The notes beneath the pieces were generated by a model. The model made no database searches. It was not told where the DNA came from and worked only from the letters and a program-made list of their open reading frames with translations. Of a DNA stretch of 8,327 bases, positions 1-6,352 are shown piece after piece. This DNA comes from Balneolaceae bacterium (GTDB taxonomy: Bacteria; Bacteroidota; Rhodothermia; Balneolales; Balneolaceae): positions 1 to 8,327 of the forward strand of contig SLGL01000432.1 in NCBI GenBank assembly GCA_007123785.1. Reading direction: 5' to 3'. A program made the translations under genes and the position numbers. Every line of letters begins with the position of its first letter. Positions within the stretch are counted from its first letter, which is position 1.

Positions 1-1
1 G

Positions 2-493
2 CTGCACTACACTAAAATGAACATACACCGTATGAACAGACTTGATAAACGGTCCGAAATCAGTGAGGAGTTGGAGAACCGACTTCAGCAAACAGCCCGT
101 CCGATGATTTGGCTGATCCTTACCGAAGCCTGGTGTGGAGATGCTGCACAATCTATTCCGGTGATCCAGAAAATGGCTGACCTGAGCAGCAAAATTCAAA
201 CCCGCTATATCCTACGGGACGAAAATCTGGAAATTATGAACCAGTTTCTTACTGGAATAAAAAGCCGTTCCATTCCCAAACTTATCTGTCTGGATGCCCA
301 CAACCTTGATGTACTGGGCAGCTGGGGGCCACGGTCTGCTGAAAGCCAGGCTCTTTATACTTCACTTCAAAATCAAAAAGATCTTTCTTCAAGGGAAACT
401 GCAGAACGCCTTCACAAATGGTATGCCGATGATAAAACTATGAGTCGTCAGGAAGAATTCCTGACACTGCTTGATGAGTGGGAACATTCTTAG
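2..493 (+). CDS. Thioredoxin-fold family protein with single-cysteine WCGDA motif (5' end outside window)
   Basis: The frame is open to the window edge. The codons before the first ATG (position 17) read LHYTK and run straight into MNIHRMNRLDK, which fits the internal part of Thioredoxin_9-like proteins (usually near 190-200 residues). The true start therefore probably lies upstream and the ATG at 17 is internal. Numbering from that ATG, a beta strand (residues 31-36) leads into W39-C40-G41-D42-A43, the place where thioredoxins carry WCGPC. The second cysteine is replaced by Ala, so a classical disulfide exchange at this site is not possible. The cis-proline region is recognisable as SIPKL (85-89), followed by a GSWGPR segment that is typical of this family. 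No signal peptide can be judged because the N-terminus is missing. The stop is TAG, and 48 bp separate it from the aminotransferase, so cotranscription is possible. The family role is not established: a monothiol redox or thiol-binding function is inference. Confidence 0.85.
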   Translation: MHYTKMNIHRMNRLDKRSEISEELENRLQQTARPMIWLILTEAWCGDAAQSIPVIQKMADLSSKIQTRYILRDENLEIMNQFLTGIKSRSIPKLICLDAHNLDVLGSWGPRSAESQALYTSLQNQKDLSSRETAERLHKWYADDKTMSRQEEFLTLLDEWEHS

Positions 494-541
494 TTTACTG
501 TCTGGTGATATTTTTCCTTTTTTCCTTACTTTTTAAAAAGT

Positions 542-1738
542 ATGATGAAACAGTCAGATACCAGACAAAAATTTTTCAGGCATATCGCACAGACCAGCGA
601 TGAACCGATGGGCCTCGAAATCGACCGGGCAGAGGGTTGTTTTATCTATACAACTGATGGCAGACGCTATACTGATCTTATTTCTGGAATTGCCGTAAGC
701 AGCCTGGGCCATCGCCATCCCGCCGTGATTGATGCAATTCGCCGTCAACTTGACAAGCATCTGCATGTGATGGTATATGGTGAGTTTATCCAGGAACCAC
801 AGAGCCGGTTTGCACAACTCTTGTGTAGTCAGCTCCCTGGTAATCTTGATCGTGTCTATTTTGTGAACAGCGGCACGGAAGCAACGGAGGGTGCACTTAA
901 GCTGGCAAAAAAGTCAACCGGAAGACAAAAACTTGTCGCATTTCTTAACAGCTACCATGGGGATACGCACGGTTCACTCAGTGTTACCGGTCGCAGCGTC
1001 TATCGCGATCCCTACAAACCACTGCTGCCGGATGTACATTTTCTCGATTTCAATAGTTTTGACGGCCTGGATATGATCGATGAAACCACGGCCGCAGTTA
1101 TCATGGAACCAATCCAGGGAGAAGGCGGTATCATCCCGGCAGAGAACAACTGGCTCCGCGAAGTGAGAAATCGTTGCAATGAGGCCGGTTCTCTGCTTAT
1201 TTTTGATGAGATTCAGACCGGTTTTTTTCGTACCGGACAATTATTCGCATTTGAACACTACGGCATTGTGCCAGATATTCTATGCCTCGCCAAAGCGATG
1301 GGCGGCGGAATGCCGATGGGTGCCTTTGTCTCTTCATCCGATATTTTTAAGGCATTCAAATACGATCCTCCGCTCAACCATGTGACCACATTCGGCGGTC
1401 ACCCGGTGAGTTGTGCAGCTGCTCTCGCCAATCTTCGGGTTTTACTGTCCGGTTCATTCGAAAAAAAAGCAGGGATGATCGAAAAAACAGCAAGAAAAAT
1501 TCTAACTGGATCCGGAATCACCGAAGTGCGCGGACGAGGGGCCATGCTCGGTTTACAGCTCAGAGATGCAGAATTGACTCAAAATGTAGTAAAATCCTGT
1601 TTTGAAAAAGGCCTGATTCTCGGCTGGACCCTCCACTCCAACACACTTGTTCGCATCGCTCCGCCACTTATCATCGAACAGGAACTTCTTGAAGATTCCT
1701 TGCAAATCATTCTCACCGCGATCAGGGAATATTTGTAA
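542..1738 (+). CDS. Class III PLP-dependent aminotransferase (acetylornithine/ornithine-type)
   Basis: This 398-residue protein is full length for the class III (fold type I) aminotransferases, which are cytosolic enzymes moving an amino group between an omega- or alpha-amine donor and a 2-oxo acid. Visible landmarks in order are: SGTEA phosphate-binding loop (110-114); YHG with the PLP-stacking aromatic (138-140); MEPIQGEGG (188-196); FDEIQTG with the pyridine-nitrogen Asp222 (221-227); Schiff-base Lys251 in LAKAMGGGMP; TTFGGHP contributing phosphate contacts from the other subunit (282-288); and Arg371 in VRIAPPL, a candidate carboxylate binder. The usual GxGRTG segment reads GFFRTG here. 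The substrate cannot be settled from sequence. ArgD-like acetylornithine aminotransferase is the closest named activity, but in this group many such genes are left as an aspartate aminotransferase family of uncertain substrate and no arginine gene is adjacent. ATG codons lie at 542 and 545; the first is used, though either is possible. No Shine-Dalgarno sequence is visible, only the A-rich AAAAAG before the start. Confidence 0.93.
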   Translation: MMKQSDTRQKFFRHIAQTSDEPMGLEIDRAEGCFIYTTDGRRYTDLISGIAVSSLGHRHPAVIDAIRRQLDKHLHVMVYGEFIQEPQSRFAQLLCSQLPGNLDRVYFVNSGTEATEGALKLAKKSTGRQKLVAFLNSYHGDTHGSLSVTGRSVYRDPYKPLLPDVHFLDFNSFDGLDMIDETTAAVIMEPIQGEGGIIPAENNWLREVRNRCNEAGSLLIFDEIQTGFFRTGQLFAFEHYGIVPDILCLAKAMGGGMPMGAFVSSSDIFKAFKYDPPLNHVTTFGGHPVSCAAALANLRVLLSGSFEKKAGMIEKTARKILTGSGITEVRGRGAMLGLQLRDAELTQNVVKSCFEKGLILGWTLHSNTLVRIAPPLIIEQELLEDSLQIILTAIREYL

Positions 1739-1762
1739 ACTGAGTTCGATTATTGGAATAAG

Positions 1763-1782
1763 TCTCCCTTAATAAGGGGAGA
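1763..1782. repeat. Short palindrome TCTCCC...GGGAGA
   Basis: TCTCCC (1763-1768) pairs perfectly with GGGAGA (1777-1782) around an 8-nt A/T-rich loop. Two more A-T pairs are possible if one G is bulged. It is followed at once by TTTAG. This type of short C-rich/G-rich intergenic palindrome with a TTAATAAG-like loop resembles multicopy repeats of Bacteroidota-type genomes, but copy number cannot be seen in one window. Confidence 0.6.
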
Positions 1783-1883
1783 TTTAGCCCACATTTCTCA
1801 CACTAAATTTCTTGGTGAGAAATGCGGGTTAGAGAGGTGTCCTTCGATTTTTCTTAATTCTGATGAACATCCCCCTGAATCTC
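1779..1883. repeat. Imperfect 19-nt inverted repeat interrupted by the TTAG-flanked hairpin
   Basis: If the hairpin and one TTAG copy (1788-1832) are removed, the left arm (1779-1787 joined to 1833-1842) is complementary to the right arm (1865-1883) at 14 of 19 positions. Two of the remaining five are G-T wobble pairs, and all five differences between the arms are transitions. The spacer between the arms is 22 nt. The arrangement implies an older palindromic repeat later split by a second palindromic unit. It was assembled by eye. Confidence 0.5.
1784..1832. repeat. 41-nt hairpin element flanked by TTAG direct repeats
   Basis: Two 14-nt arms, CCCACATTTCTCAC (1788-1801) and GTGAGAAATGCGGG (1815-1828), are complementary at 13 of 14 positions (one A/C mismatch) around a 13-nt loop. 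TTAG occurs immediately on both sides, at 1784-1787 and 1829-1832, as a target-site duplication would. The hairpin could act as a bidirectional terminator or mRNA-end stabiliser between the convergent genes. It lacks a T tract on either strand, so a classical intrinsic terminator is not well supported. A small palindromic repeat (REP/MITE-like) is the alternative I favour. Confidence 0.7.
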
Positions 1884-2027
1884 TGAACAATCAAACTCAA
1901 GCTTGAAACAAAATCCAGCAAAAAAACTCCTGGTTTGAAATACTTTATGCGCCTGGTAAAAAATGAACTATTGCGGATTCCCTCTATCCCGTATTATGTT
2001 TGGTAAAAATCCGGGCTATTTGGAAAT

Positions 2028-4898
2028 TTAAAACTCATTTAAAATCTTTTCAAACGGCTCTTTTTCTTCGGAAGTCCCATTCCGGTCATAAAAATCAATC
2101 AGCTTCTCTGCAATTCGCTCCATATCAGAGTGACCACTGTGATCTTTTTCAAGCAGTTGAAACATCGTTAAGAGATGCTCTTCCGCTGCTTCAGTATATC
2201 CTTCCTCTTCCAGAATTTCACTCAGATAAATCCGCGCTGATGTATGCTCCGACACACCCTGCGGAAATATTTCTTCATACACTTTGGCTGCACTTGCAAA
2301 TAGTTCAGTCGCCTTTTCATCTTCATTCATCATTCTGTAGATACGGGCTTTTTCGTAGAGTACATCTGCAAAGTAGAGATGTTCTCCTCCGTATATTTCC
2401 TGCCTTCGCTCTTTCACCTGTACCATCAGTTCCATTGCCTGTTCATAGTCTTCCGTATTACGGTGCGAAAAGGCCAGGTTAAGCTGGTTAATCACAGCAT
2501 GAGGATGAGACAGCCCTGTAGTTTCTTCATAAATTTTAAACGCTTCTTCGAGATATGCGAATGATTCTTCGGTTCTCTCCGTCTCCCTCATGTGTCGTCC
2601 GATGTTATTGAGCATCAGTGCAACAGCGGGATGAACATCCCCGAACACCGCCCTGCGGATGGTCAGCGACTCCTCGTGAATACGATCCACTTTATCATAA
2701 TCACCTCGTGATGTATAAATTGGCACGAGATTGTTCAGAGAATAGGCAATTCCAATATCTTCATCCCCGAAAATTTCTCTTCTCATTTCGATAGCTTCAA
2801 GAAAATAGGTTTCGGCTTCATCATACTTATCCTGATATCGCATAGCCAACCCCAGGTTGTTCAGACTCATCGAAATATCCGGATGGGCATCTCCATAAAG
2901 TGTTCTGCGCATCTCCATCGCACGTCGATGCATCTCTTCAGCCATGCTAAAATCTGCGATATGGTAGTAAAGCATTCCCAGGTCATTCAATACACCAGCA
3001 TAGCTGGGATGCGGTCCCTGAAAAAGCTGCTCTTTCATATCAAGTGCGTCCTGATAATATTTTTCAGCTTCATCATATTCGCCAGCCCGATGATAGGCAT
3101 AGCCCAGCCGGTGGATTCCGTAGGAGACATCGGTATGTTGCCTACCGTGAATGGCAATAAGTGTTTCAATCGCCTCTTTGTGAAGCTCTTTTGCCCATTC
3201 ATATTCACCCAGATTTGTCAGAACAATTGCCCGGTTTCTTTTTGATTCAGCCGTAGCTTTATGATTATTGCCAAGCAGGCTCGTACGCATCTCAAGGGCT
3301 TTGGCGTGAAGGGAATCGGCAGCCTGATAATCAGACATATAGAAATACAACTGCCCCAACTCGTTAATTCCGGCCGCTACATTGGCGTGCTCTTCTCCAT
3401 ACAACCCGATGTTTTTCTCAAGCGAGCCCTCCAGCATTACCCGGGATTCATCAAATTTGGCAATATTCCTATAAACCTGCCCCACCACATTCATAATATC
3501 GGCCTGTGTTGCAGACTGGTTTTGCAGTTCACGATCTATCCGTTCGACACTTCTCTCAAGTACTTCGCTCACAGTAATATCGGGCTGGCCCGAAATGGCA
3601 GGATCAGATGTTTCAAACATGTCAACAATAAAATTGGTAACAGCTGCAGCCCGCTCTGCCTCGATCCGGGTCTGCTCCGCCTGCCACAAAATTCCGCCTG
3701 CCCCGATGATTAACAGGATTAATGATAAGGCAGTCAGTGCAGTTCCTGTCCGATTTCGCTGAAGAAATTTCTTAAAACGGTATCCGCGCGAATCGGCCCG
3801 GGCCATCACCGGTTCATTATTCAGAAAGTTGGAAACATCCCGGCCAAACTGCTCTACCGATTCGTACCGGCGTTCCGGTTCAGCACGGAGAGAGATTAAT
3901 AGAATATCGTCGAGCTCACGGCTGATCTTGGTCACACCAATTCCCGATGGTTTTTCGGGCTGGTTTTTAAATGTGTTTCCGGGCCGGGCAACCGGCTTCT
4001 CTTTTAAAGCAATGACCATTTGAACGCGGCTCATTCCACTAAAATCGAAAGGCTTGGTTCCGGTGATCAGTTCATGCAGAATGATGCCAAGGGAATAGAT
4101 ATCTGAGGTGATATTTACCACACTCCCCTCAAGTTGTTCAGGAGAGGCGTACTCAGGAGTCATAATTGCCTGGCCTTCCCTGGTTAGCGGGGTTTCTGTC
4201 CGTACGGACAGTTCATCGGAAAGTGCTTTTGCAATACCAAAATCGAGCAGTTTCACCTCACCTTCCCGGTTCACAAGAATGTTCGATGGTTTCAGGTCAC
4301 GGTGGATAATCAGGTTTTTATGAGCATGCTGAACAGCCCGGCACACATTACTGAAAAGCTTAAGTCGTTCCCTCAGGCTGAGATTATTTTCATTACAGTA
4401 ACGGGTAATCGGCAGGCCATCGACAAACTCCATCGCATACCAGGGGGTACCGTATTCGGTAATACCCGAATCAATTATCCGTGTAATATTTGGATGATTG
4501 AGTGTGGCAAGAAACTGCATCTCCTGCCGGAAACGAACCATTACCTGGGGATTAAACCCGGCAAAATGGATAAATTTAACTGCCGCTTTCATATGGAACT
4601 GGTCGCCATCTCGCTCGGCCATGTAAACCGAACTCATTCCGCCTGAATCGATCAGAGAGTGAATAGACCAGGCACCCAGCTTTTTTGGAATCGGCGGTTC
4701 TAAAAACTTCTCCATCCTGTCGCTCACTTCATCAAAATAGCTGAAGGCATCATCTTCTGATGTTTTCATATCTACAAGCAGTTCACGAATTTCATCAGAA
4801 ACACCAATTGTATCCAGTTCTTGCATAAACTCATCAATGCTCAAATTGCCCAGTGTGTCATAAACATCGAGGGCTTTGTCCCAGGTTTTTTTGTCCAT
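2028..4898 (-). CDS. Membrane-anchored Ser/Thr protein kinase with C-terminal TPR array
   Basis: This 956-residue protein has four parts. An N-terminal acidic helical segment (1-70) resembles the leader common in bacterial kinases of this type. A Hanks-type kinase domain (about 76-357) has the ATP-anchoring Lys108 (AAVK), helix-C Glu126, catalytic HRDLKPSN (199-206, Asp201), DFG (219-221), an SPE in place of APE (252-254), Asp266 (SDIYSLG) and subdomain XI Arg344, so it looks catalytically competent. A single membrane segment lies at about 385-405, preceded by basic residues (377-383), which predicts a cytosolic kinase and a periplasmic C-terminus. From 471 onwards come kinesin-light-chain-type TPRs, including eight consecutive 42-residue units (511-846). 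The post-membrane stretch (VTNFIVDMFETSDP, 419-432) is typical of kinase-TPR proteins in Rhodothermota-like bacteria. It stands alone on this strand, with no adjacent phosphatase or FHA protein. The nucleotide loop is degenerate. The ligand and substrates are unknown. Confidence 0.95.
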   Translation of the reverse strand: MDKKTWDKALDVYDTLGNLSIDEFMQELDTIGVSDEIRELLVDMKTSEDDAFSYFDEVSDRMEKFLEPPIPKKLGAWSIHSLIDSGGMSSVYMAERDGDQFHMKAAVKFIHFAGFNPQVMVRFRQEMQFLATLNHPNITRIIDSGITEYGTPWYAMEFVDGLPITRYCNENNLSLRERLKLFSNVCRAVQHAHKNLIIHRDLKPSNILVNREGEVKLLDFGIAKALSDELSVRTETPLTREGQAIMTPEYASPEQLEGSVVNITSDIYSLGIILHELITGTKPFDFSGMSRVQMVIALKEKPVARPGNTFKNQPEKPSGIGVTKISRELDDILLISLRAEPERRYESVEQFGRDVSNFLNNEPVMARADSRGYRFKKFLQRNRTGTALTALSLILLIIGAGGILWQAEQTRIEAERAAAVTNFIVDMFETSDPAISGQPDITVSEVLERSVERIDRELQNQSATQADIMNVVGQVYRNIAKFDESRVMLEGSLEKNIGLYGEEHANVAAGINELGQLYFYMSDYQAADSLHAKALEMRTSLLGNNHKATAESKRNRAIVLTNLGEYEWAKELHKEAIETLIAIHGRQHTDVSYGIHRLGYAYHRAGEYDEAEKYYQDALDMKEQLFQGPHPSYAGVLNDLGMLYYHIADFSMAEEMHRRAMEMRRTLYGDAHPDISMSLNNLGLAMRYQDKYDEAETYFLEAIEMRREIFGDEDIGIAYSLNNLVPIYTSRGDYDKVDRIHEESLTIRRAVFGDVHPAVALMLNNIGRHMRETERTEESFAYLEEAFKIYEETTGLSHPHAVINQLNLAFSHRNTEDYEQAMELMVQVKERRQEIYGGEHLYFADVLYEKARIYRMMNEDEKATELFASAAKVYEEIFPQGVSEHTSARIYLSEILEEEGYTEAAEEHLLTMFQLLEKDHSGHSDMERIAEKLIDFYDRNGTSEEKEPFEKILNEF
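2361..3368 (-). repeat. Protein-level tandem repeat: eight 42-residue TPR units within the kinase gene
   Basis: Units begin at residues 511, 553, 595, 637, 679, 721, 763 and 805 with no insertion or deletion between them. The recurring pattern is LNNLG near the unit start, a Y/F-D-EA turn in the middle and a G-x-x-HP segment near the end, as in TPR_10/TPR_12 (kinesin light chain) repeats. Identity between units is low at the DNA level, so this is an old duplication array, not a recent tandem expansion. Weaker TPR-like units precede it (471-510) and follow it (847-935). Confidence 0.85.
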
Positions 4899-5134
4899 AA
4901 AGCAGTTTTGTTAATTCCGAACCGATAAAAATAATACAAAAAATGTTCCGACCTTACAGAAATCCCATTTATCTGATGGACAAAAACCTAAAACCAAAAT
5001 TTACTTTGCAGGATAAATAGGTAGAGCTTGATAAATTACGCAGCTCAGACCTGGTTGTTCTGAAGAGCGGTATAGCGTTGTTTGGAAAAGTGTGGAGTTC
5101 GCCATAATTTACATGTACAATATATGTGTATATT
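4899..5134. promoter_or_regulatory. Divergent intergenic region between the kinase and radical SAM genes
   Basis: The two genes point away from each other, so this 236-bp stretch must hold both promoters unless transcription enters from elsewhere. It is A/T-rich, with no gene-like frame of its own. On the plus strand TTTG (5081-5084) lies 20 nt before TAATTTAC (5105-5112), a partial match (about 4 of 6 fixed bases in the -7 box) to the Bacteroidota -33/-7 promoter pattern TTTG/TAnnTTTG. On the minus strand an A/T-rich TATTATTTTTA tract precedes the kinase start without a convincing -33 partner. No operator or riboswitch was recognised. Confidence 0.45.
5081..5112 (+). promoter_or_regulatory. 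Possible Bacteroidota-type promoter for the radical SAM gene
   Basis: TTTG at 5081-5084 and TAATTTAC at 5105-5112 are spaced by 20 nt, inside the range usual for the -33/-7 elements read by the Bacteroidota primary sigma factor. The -7 element lacks the final TG of the consensus. Transcription would start around 5119, giving a leader of roughly 15 nt before the ATG at 5135. The match is weak and A/T-rich sequence makes chance matches likely. Confidence 0.25.
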
Positions 5135-6184
5135 ATGTCACAACCAATCAAAGGGCGCGGTTCGGCCCATAATCCCAAAAACCGTTTTCGCGATACGCAT
5201 CTGGAATATGATGTGGATGAACAAACGGGAGAGCTGAACCGCCCCAAAACCCAACTTCTAACCGATCATACCTCACAGATTATTTCCAGGAATAAAAGTC
5301 CTGACATCAGTTTTGAAGTGAGTGTAAATCCATATCGCGGCTGCGAACATGGCTGTGTATATTGCTATGCACGGCCCACTCATGAATTCCTTGGAATGAG
5401 CGCAGGATTGGATTTCGAATCGAAAATTGTCGTTAAGTACGATGCACCCAGGCTCCTCCGTATAGCACTGGCCGATAAAAATTGGAAGCCTCAGCCTCTG
5501 ATTATGAGTGGTGTTACCGATCCCTACCAGCCTATCGAAAAAAAACTGGAAATCACACGAAACTGTATACATGTTATGGCCGAATGCAGTCATCCGCTGG
5601 TCATCATCACAAAAAATCACCTGGTTACCAGAGACATTGACCTCCTATCCCGGCTTGCAGAAAAAAATGCAGTTAAAGTTGTTTTGTCCATCACATCTCT
5701 GGATCCTTCCATCACCAATACAATGGAGCCAAGAACATCCCGTCCCCAAAAACGGCTTCAGGCAGTACGAAAGCTTACCGATGCTGGCATTCCTGTGCAT
5801 GTGAATATCGCTCCGGTTATTCCCGGTCTGACCGATGAGGAGATGGTACCTATAATGGAAGCCGCTGCCGAAGCGGGAGCGAAGTCAGTGGCATTTGTAA
5901 ATTTACGCCTCCCCTATAGCGTAAAAGATCTTTTTGTGAAATGGCTCGATGATCACCATCCCAACCGGAAAGAGAAGGTGATCAACCGGGTCAAAAGTCT
6001 GAAAAACGGAAAACTGAATCGTTCGGAGTTCGGCGAGCGGTTCCGAGTTGAGGGAGCCTATGGAGAACAACTCAAACAACTGATGGAAATTCATGCCAAA
6101 CGTCTGGGGCTGAACCAGACTGTTACAAGGCTCAACAGCAATGATTTTAAGCGGCCGGAAACAGGCCAATTGAATCTTTTTTAA
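5135..6184 (+). CDS. Radical SAM protein, PA0069/SplB-like family, function unknown
   Basis: This is a 349-residue cytosolic [4Fe-4S] enzyme. The radical SAM signature CEHGCVYC (Cys70, Cys74, Cys77; C-x3-C-x2-C) sits within NPYRGCEHGCVYCYARP. The rest follows the PA0069-type layout: an N-terminal KGRGSAHNPKNRF leader, YARPTHEFLG after the cluster, a GVTDPYQPIEKKL strand-helix, VIITKN, VVLSITSLD, and a late APVIPGLTDEE segment. It is related to spore photoproduct lyase (SplB), but the family's reaction is not established. The frame can also open at GTG 5126; I prefer ATG 5135 because homologous proteins begin with a short leader directly before KGRG. There is no Shine-Dalgarno sequence, and two out-of-frame ATGs (5113, 5124) lie just upstream. 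The gene is divergent from the kinase and 168 bp from the next gene, so it is probably transcribed alone. The family assignment is firm; no substrate can be named. Confidence 0.93.
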   Translation: MSQPIKGRGSAHNPKNRFRDTHLEYDVDEQTGELNRPKTQLLTDHTSQIISRNKSPDISFEVSVNPYRGCEHGCVYCYARPTHEFLGMSAGLDFESKIVVKYDAPRLLRIALADKNWKPQPLIMSGVTDPYQPIEKKLEITRNCIHVMAECSHPLVIITKNHLVTRDIDLLSRLAEKNAVKVVLSITSLDPSITNTMEPRTSRPQKRLQAVRKLTDAGIPVHVNIAPVIPGLTDEEMVPIMEAAAEAGAKSVAFVNLRLPYSVKDLFVKWLDDHHPNRKEKVINRVKSLKNGKLNRSEFGERFRVEGAYGEQLKQLMEIHAKRLGLNQTVTRLNSNDFKRPETGQLNLF

Positions 6185-6352
6185 CATGTAGAATCGTTAT
6201 CCAATGCATTTTGGTCTGTTCTCGGATGACCCCAAATTGACTCGTCCGATAACTCTCCCAACTTTAACAGATGACGCGGTCGTAGAATAAAATAATAGTA
6301 AACAAACACCCGTTCAACAAATGTATTAGACCAATATTAACAATATCTTCCG

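Larger units (their letters stand above)
1739..2027. other. Gene-free gap between convergent genes, holding palindromic repeats
   Basis: The stretch separates the 3' ends of the aminotransferase (+) and the kinase (-). I see no credible gene in it: the longest ATG-initiated frame noted is 19 codons. Its left part (1763-1883) is packed with inverted repeats, described separately. The right part (about 1885-2027) is A/T-rich without clear structure apart from the 10-nt perfect palindrome TCAAGCTTGA near 1897-1906. No hairpin with a clean trailing T run was found for either gene, so the position of transcription termination is unclear, although the hairpins are natural candidates. Confidence 0.8.

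Noticed and set aside
1947..2006. Short 19-codon ATG frame in the convergent gap
   Set aside because: It has no Shine-Dalgarno or promoter signal, no recognisable peptide and a length well within chance for A/T-rich sequence.
2000..2482. 160-codon plus-strand frame opposite the kinase C-terminus
   Set aside because: It lies entirely antisense to the well-supported TPR coding sequence. Its His/Ser/Leu-rich composition is what reverse-strand TPR codons give.
3261..3713. 150-codon plus-strand frame opposite the kinase TPR and membrane region
   Set aside because: It is a shadow of the kinase gene on the other strand, with no domain, no start context and no independent support.
4969..5247. 92-codon minus-strand frame in the divergent region
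   Set aside because: It overlaps the N-terminus of the radical SAM gene, has low-complexity Ser/Arg-rich content and no recognisable family.
6207..6239. Possible hairpin CATTTTGG...CCAAATTG after the radical SAM gene, considered as a terminator
   Set aside because: The stem has 7 of 8 pairs but is A/T-rich with a 17-nt loop, and no T run follows it. That is too weak to call.
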